The position numbers and the translations under genes were made by a program. From Tetraselmis striata (lineage: Eukaryota; Chlorophyta; Chlorodendrophyceae; Chlorodendrales; Chlorodendraceae), in assembly GCA_006384855.1 (NCBI GenBank), contig VCJN01002407.1, forward strand, positions 62,001 through 126,000: 64,000 bases of DNA, written 5' to 3'. Position 1 is the first letter of the stretch. Every line of letters begins with the position of its first letter. Below are positions 1 to 11,012 of this stretch, one piece after another. A model generated the notes under the pieces. The model saw nothing but the letters and a program-made list of their open reading frames with translations, was not told the origin of the DNA and made no database searches.

Positions 1-584
1 CACTGATGTACAAACTATCTGAGCAGATAGTGGTACATTCCAAATCAAAGTCCGTGATAAATTCGTGTAATACTCGTGTATGATAGGAAATAGGAAATGG
101 TTCTACCGACTTGTAGAGCTGTAGGTAGTGATGACACATTTAGTTCGAATACGCCGTTTACAACACCGTCCACCCTTTAAATTTCCAGGTTTAGCCTCCC
201 CGTCTTGCATAGGGGCAGCTCGTATTGTTTTTGGGTCCTTGGGTCGGTAAGCATGAACAGCACGCGTACATGCCGATTCCGTTCGCTGAGGCATCGCTCA
301 CCTGCTGCGACCATGCCATGGTTGTTGTGGTGTCAAGCGGTGGGTCAGGCCCAGCTGCGCATAAAGATGATCTTACAGCAGCCTTAAACAACAGCGTAGA
401 GGTACAGCGCACAGCGGCTGCGGGGTCCGCTGGCTGACACATTGGAGGCTGCCCAGGCGGGGCGCGGCATTCGACACGGCTTTTGCTAGCCTCCGGCCCG
501 GGCACCGCGGAACGTCCGTCCCCAGCACCGGGCGCCGGCAGCACATGGCCCGGCGCCCCCTGAGTGGGCACCGAGTCGCCGCGC
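1..584. other. 3' flank of urate oxidase gene
   Basis: No gene of its own is visible. Read on the minus strand this is the 3' untranslated and downstream region of the urate oxidase gene. TGTAA, the poly(A) signal typical of green algae, occurs on the minus strand at 373-377 and 158-162, about 210 and 425 nt past the stop codon. Several open frames overlap here but lack biased codon use. Confidence 0.5.
373..377 (-). terminator. putative TGTAA poly(A) signal of urate oxidase
   Basis: TGTAA on the minus strand (TTACA on plus), about 208 nt downstream of the urate oxidase stop. The motif is short, so its weight comes from recurring at similar distances after other genes in the window. Confidence 0.35.
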
Positions 585-1232
585 TCACAGCCTCGACATG
601 TGCCCCTTGGCCCCGTTGCGGGTGATGCACGCCTCGATCTGGCCATGCGGCTCGCTGGTGGCGATGTACACGTCGTCTTGGAACTGCAGCCGGACCAGGG
701 GGGGCACACTCAGGCGCCGTTCGCGGCCGGCCATGACAGGTGTGCGCCATCACCATCGACCTGTCTCACTGTTGTCTCACGACCGCGCAGATGTGGGCCT
801 GGCACAGACCGGGATCGGCACATCACATGCCAGATGCTGCAGAACGCCACCACATGGCGCTCTGTCCTGGCACCACACCGCACGCCGTGGCATGTGGCCG
901 GGTTTGCAAACGTCGCGAGCGACATGAACTGTTATGCACCGTCGAATTAGTCACTCCGAGCCGAGTTCTCATGCTGCCCTAAGGCATGATTTCATTATGA
1001 TCGCAGTCCATCCCTCGCCGCACCAAGGGGGTTCAAGCACAGCATTGGCGTATAGCGAACCCAGAGCCTGGTTGCGGTTGTGAGCACCCGCCTTATTTGA
1101 GGCTGACGCTGGTTTCTGGGTGGCCGCGGTTATCTCTCGCTTACTCATCCTCATGGACCGAAATCATGCTCGGCGACGCACACAGGAGCATGGCGGGATG
1201 GTCACGGTGCACGGGAGGGCGGGGCTGTGTCA

Positions 1233-1300
<68 letters not shown>

Positions 1301-2343
1301 TTGGGGGGGGGGGGGGAGGGGGCACGGGGTGGTCACCTGGCAGACGCCGTCATCGCAGCCCGGCGGGGAGCAGGGGATGAAGTGCAGGTTGGGCATGGAC
1401 AGGTAGACCGAGCCCACCTCCGGCACCCTGCGCCACACGCCCGGCTGAGCACCGCAGGGCCGGCGCACCGGCGACCCCCATGGCAGCCCGTCCCAGCAGC
1501 CTCACAGCGGGGGCGAGCATGCAACGCCGCTACTACCAAGCTTAACTTAGAACTGCCATGCCGGTGAATGGTGGTTTGGGGCCAGCCTGGGTTCGATTTC
1601 GAATTGTAAATCAATCCATGATCCGTCTCATTGGCCGTGTTCATCCCCCATTCTTGAGACTAGGCCCATTGGCCTGCCCCCCGGTGAACAACACAACTCC
1701 TTGGTAGGGGGGGGGGGGGGGGGGGGGTTGCACGCCCGCCGCCATCGCATGCGGGACTGAAGGCCACATGCGAAGGCACCGATGGTGGAACCCCATCGCG
1801 AAGGTTCCCGCAGGTTGCACGCACCCCAAGCCTAGGCCCATGTACATGCATGGTGCTTGCAGGTGCGCCCGCAGCCGGACGGGTGCCGCCGCCCCCGGGG
1901 GAGCGCGTACCACAAGCCTCTAAGTGGGGGGGGGGGGGGGGGGGGGTCCGGTGCAGACTATAACAACGGCTCCATTAGGGTGTTGTCAACGTTTGGCCTT
2001 TGGTTCCGGTTGGGCGGGTGATGGTTTCCAGTGTCTCCACCACCCATCAGTACCCTAAGCCCTCAGCCCTCAACAGGCGGCGTCCCGTGGGGAAAGCCGC
2101 GAGGTGAAGCAGGGGGGGGGGGGGGGGGGGGGTAAACCTGTCGATCGCCATGCGTGCCATCTCAAACAGCGTGTACTGCACGCTGGGGCTGTACACGCCG
2201 CCTTTGCAGGGGCCAAAGAAGGCCTCTGACAGGCTGTCCTTCACGGCCCGGAAGGCGGCGCTGTAGTCCCGCACGGGCGCTGAGTACCTGCTCCAGCAGG
2301 GCCGGGGGACGTCAACATGCTCTCAGAACGGGTACCTAGTCAA

Positions 2344-2387
<44 letters not shown>

Positions 2388-4153
2388 CCCATCTAGTACC
2401 TACTACACCTTTTACTATACCTATCTAGTACCTATACCTTTTATCCCTAGTCCTAGTAGACGATATATCCTGTAATTATACACATTAGGTCCTAGTTTAC
2501 TATGCCTAGTACCTATCCCTATCAAATGTAGTCCTAGTACCTAGTACCAAGTACCCAGTACCCAGTACCTATATCTATTCTATCTAATTATAGTATATTG
2601 CACCCCTAACCTATACCTGCTATAGCTACTAGGTCGTTTTATACTGCACCTTGCACATAGACCTTCTACATCTAATCCTAGTATACTGTACATGGTACCT
2701 ATATCTATTACAAATAGTCCTAATAGAGTATACCTACCACCTACACCTATTATACCGGGTCCTGGTACACCATACCCAGTACACATGCCTGTCAATCCTA
2801 GTCCTAGTACACTACTCTGAGCGCACATATACATGTTATACCCAGACCTAGTCTACTATACCTAGTATACCTATCATCGCAATATCATAATATACATACA
2901 AACATACCTGTTGCGAGTGTGCCCATACACCGTTGCAGGCCGCCCACGAGCACTTGGGCCACAGTCACACCACAGGGCAGGGGGAAGCGGGCGGGTGCTC
3001 ACTTCCAGGTGGCCGTCACTTCGGTGGCGACGATGCGGTCGTTGGTCTCGCGCAGCATGGTGTACTTGTCCTGCGCGCACCGCACCACGTCAGCGTCCCC
3101 ATCCGCAGCCGCAGGTGCGCCGCCGGCGCGCGGCCAGAGGTGCTGTGCCCCCCCCCGGGCGGCGCACCTTGAGGTAGCCCTCGTAGCCGCTCTGGGTGGT
3201 CTTCAGCACCTTCCAGCCGCGGATGCCCGAGGTGACGTCGATCTTTTTCTGCTTGTCCACGCTCACAAACACGGTGTGCGCCTCGGTGCCAGAGTAGGCA
3301 AAGCCTGCCGGGAAACCCCGTAGGGGGGGGGGGAAGGGGGGGGGGTCAGGCGCCCCGCTGTTCCATGCCCTTCCTGCCCGGGCCGCCCTGGGCCTGCGCC
3401 TCACCGTGCTCGTGGCCCTCATTGTTCATGTACACGCGGCGCCAGGGGTGCTCCTCCACCCAGACCTTGCAGCGGCTCACCTACGCCAAGCAGTAAGGGA
3501 AGGGGGAAGGGTGGTGGTGGTGGTAGTGTAGGAGGGGTGTCAGCTTTGTCAGACATACCACCTTGTGGGGAGTGAAGTGAGGTTGGCCATGTATGGCATG
3601 TCCCCCCCCCCCCCCCCCCCCCCTCCACCTGGGGGCCCTGCCATACTCTATGGGCAGGCAGGCAGGCTCAGATGTGAGCAGTAAGGGGGGCAGGGGGGGG
3701 GGGGGGCGGCAGGACATGGTTACCAGCGGGTAGGTGTCGATGAAATGAGAGGCGAGCTTGATGCCGTAGAACTCGGGGGAGGTGCGCTCTCCGCACTCCT
3801 TCGCAATGAAGTAGCACTGCGGCCAACAGGGAGGAGCGGGGTCAGTGCGCAGAGGAGGGGTGGGTGCGGTGTGGCGAGGGGAGTGAGGGGTGGAGAAAGG
3901 GGGAGGGGGGTAAAGGGCGGGTCGCGCGGCAAGCGAGGCGCACAGTGTTCTTGCAGGTGTCCGTGGGCGTCATGCCGGTGTTGTCGCCCTCCGTGAAGGC
4001 GCGCTCCACCGCGCTTTCCAGCGCCACGCGGACCGTCCACTCCACGAAGTAGTGCGTGTCGCCCTCGCGCCAAGTGCGCCCCAGGCGCACGCGGCCCTTG
4101 CCGTGCTGGTGCAGCTGCAGCGTGACGCCGTCGCGGCTGGCGGTGGTCGACAT
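585..4153 (-). CDS. UOX: Urate oxidase (uricase), peroxisomal
   Basis: Oxidises urate to 5-hydroxyisourate in purine catabolism. Eight exons read 4153-3944, 3816-3724, 3480-3405, 3304-3168, 3070-3003, 2287-2138, 1427-1337 and 683-585; every junction is GT-AG and in phase, giving 307 residues, the usual length for the family. Family landmarks in order: HGKGRVRLGR with the active-site Lys19; TPTDTCKNT with the Thr-Asp pair 64-65; NDRIV with Arg184; YSPSVQYTL with Gln232; and MPNLHF with Asn258. These correspond to the urate-binding and catalytic residues of fungal uricase as I recall its numbering; the stacking Phe159 position appears as Tyr167. The protein ends in SRL, a type 1 peroxisomal targeting signal. 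The start is the only ATG that leads into the conserved N-terminus. Introns hold TG repeats and long G runs (C in sense). Confidence 0.95.
1235..1317. repeat. (TG)n microsatellite plus poly-G in uricase intron 7
   Basis: About 60 bases of TG dinucleotides run directly into TTTT and a ~16-base G tract. Both lie inside the last intron of the urate oxidase gene, close to its 5' splice site at 1336, so the transcript carries poly-C followed by (CA)n. Confidence 0.95.
2341..2890. repeat. TG tract and CTAGTACCTA-rich degenerate repeat in uricase intron 5
   Basis: A ~40-base TG run (about 2345-2384) is followed by ~500 bases built from variants of CTAGTACCTA and CCTATACCT, so that CTAGTA/TACTAG steps recur every 8-15 bases. 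It lies wholly inside the 2288-3002 intron of the urate oxidase gene. It looks like an expanded short-unit satellite that has drifted; no coding sense on either strand. Confidence 0.8.
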
Positions 4154-6087
4154 CTTGGCGGGCCTGCGAGAATAGCGGAGTGGGGCAGGAAGGGGCCGGC
4201 ACACATAGGCTGAGTGGGACGCCTTCAGGAGGAGCGCCGCGCGAAGCGCGCCGGTCCAGATGCGCCGTCGTCCCTCGGCGCGCTTTATGCCTGCCATAGC
4301 AGCCTGACGAGTTGACCGCGGCGCGGCTTGGCTGCGACGGGGACGCTGCAAAATAGTACGAGTCCTGCGTCGGGACGAGACTCGCGCAGCCAATGCCAAA
4401 GCAGGTTGCGGAGGCATGTTTTCGGCGAGTCGGGTGCCAACGGTCGCCAGGATGGGAGCATATGCCGTACGGGGTCGAGGTGTGGACGGTCGGGTCGGCC
4501 CTCGCAGACGTCGTTCGCCCGTCGCGGCATTAAGCAATTGGCGACCTGTAGCTGGATGATTGGATAGGCGGCTGCAGTCGGCGTTGCCCGTCGTGGGGTT
4601 CGGTTCGGTGGGGGAAGGTGGTTGATCGTGGCAGGGCAGTCTAGGCTAGCGGGCACGCGGGCGAGGCGCGGACCAACGGGGCGGCAGCAGATGTGGGAAA
4701 GGGGCCGAGGGATTGATAGTACGGCAGGGGTGAGGGGCAGGGATGCCGAGAGCTGCACTGTAGGGCGGGTACCTGATAGAGACAGCAAAAATGAAGGGAG
4801 GGGGTGGGGGGACAGCCGGCTTGGATTCGCAGCAGTCTAGCCTGAAGGTAAGAAGTGAATTGACGATATATCCGCCAGGATTGCTCTATCGCCCAGCAGC
4901 AGCAGCACGTTGACGATATCAAGACGAGGGACAAGTGCGCGCGGTTGTCGCGGCGCGGTCGACCGCCGATGAAGGGGCACCAGTAGCGACTACTATGATG
5001 ATGGTGGACGATATGGAGCGGGATTTCGTGGTTGCATGGTTGCGCCAAAGCGGATTATTTTTTGTCAGACGACGCTGACGAGGCCACCACCATGCTGCGA
5101 GCCGGTGCAATTGGCGACTACGCGCCTGCCAGTTATTTATTGCTTTTGGTTGCATCTCTGCAAATGTGTTACAGATGTACAAAACTCGGGCAGTAAACAC
5201 CGTAAGATACCATGTGATGGATATATTTCAAATACAGTGTGATGTGACCCTGCATGGACGATGAAAATCACGCCACAACGACGGATACCCGCGCGCACAC
5301 CGCGGTGGCAGTCGCCACCCCGTGTAGCGCGGGGTAGCGCTAGTACCCCTGGGGTAGCGACTAGTCGCTCAACATTGCAGCCCATTAATACAGTAAGGCC
5401 AGTCATCCGCCGGCCGCAAGCCCGCGCTGATGCTACCCTGTCCTTGCTTGTTGCGCAGCTGTTGCGTGCATCGGGGGCGGTTGGGGCGCGCAAACATGCA
5501 AAACGTACTGCTAAGAAGGGACCGCGGTCAGGAATCGACGCTACACACAGTACGAGAGTACTCCTACTACCGTGGTAGTAAAGTTACACGGGCAGAATCA
5601 CGTGGACCCATGTGATCTAGGAGCTCACGCGCCAAGGCGCCATTACTGGTACCCGTAGGCCGTCACTGGGTGACTCTCCTGCTTGAGGATCAGGACACGC
5701 CGTGCCCGCCAACCGCCACCTGCCCCGCCCCCGGAGCCCCTACGACAGCCAACCAACCCTTGCTCTATACTTTGCGGGAGCCATGCTTCCGAGCTCTTGT
5801 GCGCATGGCTCACGCACCCATTGAGACCGAGCCTTGCAGTCGGGCTGAACAGTAAATATATTGCGGGGTGTGTCTTACACAAGCCGACTATAGCCGAGGA
5901 AGCACGGCCGCTACGCAGCTGGCGCTCTGCTGGCACCACCTCGTCGCACTACTTACTTATACCTATAAATACTCGTCCTGGGTGGGCGACTCGCCTGCCC
6001 GCTGCGGATGCCTGCTGGCATGGGCAGCATCAGCGGGCAGGCGCCCGCCCACTCAGCCAGTTGACTCATTTCCTGACTAGGATATGT
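4154..6087. other. Intergenic region between uricase start and SGNH gene 3' end
   Basis: Contains the upstream region of the urate oxidase gene and the 3' flank of the next minus-strand gene. GC-rich up to about 4.8 kb, then AT-richer. No supported exon. Short copies of the AGTAGCGACTACT-type motif occur near 4981-4997 and 5354-5369. A minus-strand TGTAA sits at 5875-5879, about 210 nt past the assigned stop of the SGNH gene. Confidence 0.5.
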
Positions 6088-6852
6088 TCACAATATTGTC
6101 AACGCCGGCTCTGGGCGGGGACGAGGGCCGCCATCGCCGCCCTGTCGACGCCATAAGCGCGAGGGCCTGCGCCCCCTAGTATTGTGGCCCAAAACACCCG
6201 GCAATAAGCAACTCCGCAGCTCTGGATCACAACCCGTCGCAACCTTGGGGTGCGCGGAGCACGTGGCGAGTTGGCGACGCAAGCGCCGCAGATTACGCCA
6301 ACGGCGCACCGCGCGGATGGCGATGTTGAGCTTCCACTCGGCAAAGGCCCACACCTGCAGCGGTCAGGGCGCAGTGAGCACCGCGGGAAGGCGTGTGGCG
6401 CGCTTGGCTTAGAGCAGGGTCACGAAGGGGCGCGGGGAGGCGGGGGGAGGGGTGAGGGGGTGGGGGAGGCCCACCAGGTCGCCTGCCATGTGCACGTTGT
6501 CGATGTAGTCGCCCGCCGAGTCAGCCCAGCTCCAAGCCTTGGGGAGTGAGAACGCCAGCGCATCCGCAAACTCCGCACCGTGCAGGTCCGCCCAGCGGCG
6601 CAGCTGCGCGTTCATGTGGCTCAGCGCGGGCAAGTCCATGCTCCAGGCCTGGATGTCCAGCGCGGTGGAGGTGGGCCCGAACACGACGGCATGGTCGAAC
6701 GGCGCGGCGGGACGCGATAGCAGCACGCCCGCGGAGTGCAGCTCGCCCGCCCAAAGCGACTGCTCCGAGGTTGACAGCGCGGTGAGACCGCCCTTGGTGG
6801 CCATCTGCGCGCACCCGTACAAGTAAGAGGCGAGAGGCGGGGCGTGGGGAGG

Positions 6853-6887
<35 letters not shown>

Positions 6888-9800
6888 CAGATAGCTTCGC
6901 GGGACACAAGAGTATGATGGCATGAGCAAGTGAGCATGAGAAGGACCGGGGCAGTGGAGGTGATGGGGGAGGCGGGGGAGGGGGAGCGCACAATAGAGTT
7001 GAACTCGCGTGAGTAGGAGAGGCCGTATCCCAGGCACAGCAGCTTGGCTTTCAATGTGCGGGCCGCAGTGGCGCTCGTGACATGCTCTGCGTGCAGATGG
7101 GCGGTGGGCAACATGTGCAGAAGGGGCGGGATTCAGTAGGCGAAGGGGTGAACTTGCTCAGGAACATAAGTGTTTGGGTTCACATGCTCAGGTTTTAAAC
7201 CCCAAACCGAAAATGCCAAATTGGGAATCAAAACGCGAAATTACACTGAATATGACTTGTATCTTGTGTATTTTGATGCAGAAGTTTTAGGCATCTGATT
7301 TGAGTCTGGACAATATGGCCATCGGCATGGGCAAATGTGTGTGACTGTGTGTGTGTCGGGGGGGGGGGGGGGTTTGGGGGTGGGGAGGGAGGTATGCACG
7401 GACGCACCATCCAGCACATGGATGCCTTCCTTCCGTAAGCTCCAAGAGTAGGAGAGGAAGAGGTTGGCAGCGGGCACCTCCAGCAGCCACAGCCACTCGT
7501 GCTCCGACGTGCGGTCGATGCTGCGCGCGCCGCCCTCCTCGGCAGCCGCGGCCAGCAGAGGCTCACATGGCTCAAAGGCGCGGAAGCCGCTCGACGCATC
7601 GGCATCGGGCAACGCACACAGCATACGTGCGTCCTTGACGTTGTTGGAGCGCAGCAGGCTGGGGACAGGGGACAACTTTTCTTAGTGAAAATTCGAAGTG
7701 ACATCTCATTGATAAGGTAATTCCAAGAAGCAGAGCGAAATGCCGGGTTTCGATGGCATGCAAGGCTCTCTTGAGCTGTCAGCAATATTCAGCACAAGGC
7801 GGCAGCATTGCGGCATTCACAAGATGGTTGTCGGTCCAACGCATGTCACGAGTTGGTAGAGATACCTACGTGTGTGGACACAATACGACTAGCAATGCGA
7901 ATGTCGCCCTGGCGTACCTGTGACATGTCAAATGTAAAGGAAACTATACCGAATGTTCATATAACTTGCATGCGAACTCAATCTTTGGGGTATATTGGGG
8001 GGTAATTGCGTAGTATTGCGGGTACTTATAAGAAACATTCAATGCGGTTTCATGACGAGGGCACGCCGAAGGAAGGCTGCGGCATCAACGCGCCACAAGT
8101 CGGACCTGCTAGCGGCCGCAAAGCTCTCGAACGTGACAGAGTCGCCCGCCCAATGCATCCACGTGGAGCTGAGGGCACCGCTCAGCTCCGGGACCCGCAC
8201 GGCAGGGCCACTTGGCGCTCGCCAGCGGGGGCATCCACATGCCGCGCAACGCCTGCTGGTCGGCCTGGGGCTGGCTGGCGTTGCCGATGGTGAAGAATTG
8301 GAAGAAGGCGCCCCAGTCGGGGAAGCTGGCCCAAGTGATGCCCTCGGGGCTGCCGATGGGGAGGACATTGGCAGCCATTCATATTCAATGGCTACTACAG
8401 CAAGGATGAGTGGATGAACGCATATCATGAAATCCGTGTGAACCCATAGCGTAGCACGTGTCACTTTGGCAACCAACTTAGACATATGGCATAAAGGAGT
8501 CGGCTTGCGGAGGATGGGAGCGGAAGGAAATGCAAGGGCGTTCACTTTGAGAAGCGGTTGGCGTTCTGCTTGCATAGCATGGCTGCGGAGAGCGCATCGG
8601 AGGAGCTTCCCGGCATCAGCGCAGTTGATGTTCAGCCACATGCCAAGGCTGGGGTCCACGGCGGGCACGGCAGCATCGACGGGCGCCATGCTGCTGTCCG
8701 CAGTGAGCTGCTTCCGGGCGCCTTGTTGCCATGAGGCGGTGACGGCGGAAGCGGCGCTGCAACCCGGCATGCGGCGCGGGTCGGCGCCCGACATGCCTGC
8801 CACGTGGCACACCATGGCATGGAACACCGTCGTCAGAGTCCGGTGCCATGGTATGCCACGCGGCAGAAGCTCGTACTTCCGCGGCATGCACTACCGACAA
8901 AGATCATGTGCACATGAGATTCTGGCTCGGTAGATCAGATGCGGGCTCCCACCTGGCGGGGAAACAATAGTGAGGGGCGCCGTGAAGATGGTGCGTGGAA
9001 TGAGAGCGTCCTTCCGCCACTTGTCCTCCGACGTCTCTGCGCCCTCGACATACAGCCACTTGGGCTGCTGAGTGAAGTGGAGCACCTCCAGCGCGTAGGT
9101 CCCCGGCACGCAGGGAGAAAGAGAGCCGGAGCATTTCCACTCGGCAGACTTGAAATCGCACACCATCTCTGCAGCCATAGCCTGCGGGCCATCGCTCTGT
9201 GGGGAAGTACATTACACTATGTGAGAGGAATCAACATCGGTGGAGTGTTGTGTGTGTGTGTGGGGGGGGGGGGTGTCTGTGTCTGTGTTTGTGTCTGTGT
9301 GTGCGTATGCAAAGCCGACAGCACATGACGCGATTCATATACATTTTGTGTCTGTGTTTGTGTGTGTGTGTGTGTGTGTTTATGGGGGGGGGGGGGGGGG
9401 GGGGGGCATGGCGCATTTGATAATGACCGTATCCATGACCGCATTCAAATGAGCACACCATAATCTCTGACCCGCTAAGTAAATGTCATGGGCCGTATGA
9501 GCTTGGATAGATAAGAGGACAGTGCGACGGAACACGTGCAGACATGAAAAGGCGGGAGCCGGGGGCTGGCCGGAGTTGCCTCACCAGGCGCATGAGGTAC
9601 GAAGAGTGCCACTCGCCCATCCAGCCGCGGAGGTCCCAGTCCTCCGAGTGCACAAGTGAGAGGGCCAGCGGCTGCCCGGCGACAGAGGTGGGCGGGGGGC
9701 CCGCCACCAGCCAGCGATGGGCTGTCTCTGGGTCGAGGTTGACCGGCGGCTGCACGTCGACGTGGTACGAGCTGACATCGCCGGCCTCGGTGGTAACATG

Positions 9801-10208
9801 GCGGCCCGTCACGTGGGTGCGGCAGTGGGAGGCGATCATCACCACCACCGCACCGAACAGCAGCATCCCCAACCAATAGGACAGGCGCCGTGCGGTACCC
9901 AGGCGGCGCCGATGGGCAGGAGCGGGGGAAGACTGAGGCAGGAGCGGCTCGGTCTCGCCTGACTTGGTCGACACTGCGAACTGCGCGCTGGCAGCAGCAG
10001 CGGTCGCAGCCGCGCGGTGTTGGTAAAGGCTCACGGCGGCGCCTAGGAGAAGCACCGCTGCGCCAGCCACAGCGGCAACACGACAGAGGAATAGGGTGGA
10101 AGAGCGGATGGTCTGCGGCTCGGATGCGGCACTCTTGTCCGCCGCGGGTGCGGCCTGCGGGGGTGGCTTGGGCTTGAGGGCGGAGGAGCGGGTGGCGTAG
10201 GCATCCAC
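6088..10208 (-). CDS. Membrane-anchored SGNH-fold (NXPE/PC-esterase-like) protein, N-terminus incomplete
   Basis: Predicted Golgi or ER membrane protein of the SGNH superfamily, probably acting on glycan acyl groups. Exons: 10208-9585, 9196-8953, 8796-8546, 8349-8106, 7658-7408, 7086-6992, 6804-6475 and 6354-6088. The first assigned exon begins after an acceptor AG with no ATG, so a start exon upstream is missing. It has a Pro/Ala-rich head, TM segments at about 42-62 and 109-127, then a lumenal part with CVPGTYALEVLHF, which resembles the beta-sandwich of NXPE proteins. A GDS nucleophile block (HWAGDSVTFESF) and a late Asp-x-x-His block (DYIDNVHMAGD) fit the SGNH catalytic triad. Exon 8349-8106 changes frame once near 8200. 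The last exon has an Arg-rich tail and its end is uncertain. Family assignment is by motif only; substrate unknown. Confidence 0.6.
9243..9412. repeat. TG microsatellites and poly-G in SGNH gene intron
   Basis: Two TG-rich blocks (about 9243-9310 and 9347-9379), each joined to a G run; the second G run is over 20 bases. They fall in the intron between exons 9585 and 9196 of the SGNH-like gene, so the transcript carries poly-C and CA repeats. Confidence 0.9.
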
Positions 10209-10965
10209 CTGCGACGCGGGAACACATCAAGACTTGGCATCCAGCTTCGCCGCTGCCCAAGCTTGACACGGTCTCCCATCAGACACGTCAGAAGGCTACC
10301 CCAGGAACCACAAAAAAGGCCCATAATGCAAATACCCGCAATACATGAGCACATTTCCATTAACCTAATATGACAACAACCAAAAATGATCTCGCTAAAT
10401 CAGAAAAAGCCCGACCACATAGTAGCAATATTTTAAAAAACTAGGGGTCTCCATTTCCTTAGACGCTGGATGCATATACTGGTATACATGTATTCATGTC
10501 GGCAATATATTATGCCATTAGCCGCGTTGTACCCGGCACCGTAGTAAATTGGCACAAGTACGTATACTGGTACAGTAATTCACTGATCGCAACATTACTG
10601 ATGCAACATTACTGTATAAACGCTGTGATCCAAAGACTGATGTGGGTTGATTTGGGAGCAGTTTACGAGCACACGGATGCAGCTGCACGGCTCAATATTG
10701 CCTGGATATTGATATTGCCACGAAAACCCTTCTATGCATCGCGCGACAGGTGGCAACTCTGCTTGGAGCTGAAATCCAGAGCCCGCGAGCCATACTTCTA
10801 GGTCCACAATACATAAGTCTATATCGATTAGCGTTGCACATAAACTCTAAACACAATCTCACCAAATACAGTGAGACTAATTAAATGGTAACAATATATG
10901 TAAACCATATATTGTTACCATATATATGTAAGGTATAATATATATTGTTACCATATATATTGTTA

Positions 10966-11005
<40 letters not shown>

Positions 11006-11012
11006 ATATGCA
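10209..11012. other. AT-rich spacer with palindromes and TA microsatellite
   Basis: No gene seen. It must contain the missing first exon or promoter of the SGNH-like gene and the 3' end of the glycosyltransferase gene. 10886-10920 is a perfect hairpin (15-bp arms, 5-base loop); the TTGTTACCATATATA arm recurs twice more before a (TA)n tract at about 10970-11001. A minus-strand TGTAA lies at 10963-10967, 46 nt past the glycosyltransferase stop. Confidence 0.7.

Noticed and set aside
8039..8887. 282-codon continuous minus-strand frame across two SGNH exons and an intron
   Set aside because: The middle part is AT-richer and intron-like with good splice sites. In the 8349-8210 part another frame has near-perfect GC third positions, so the long frame is partly chance.
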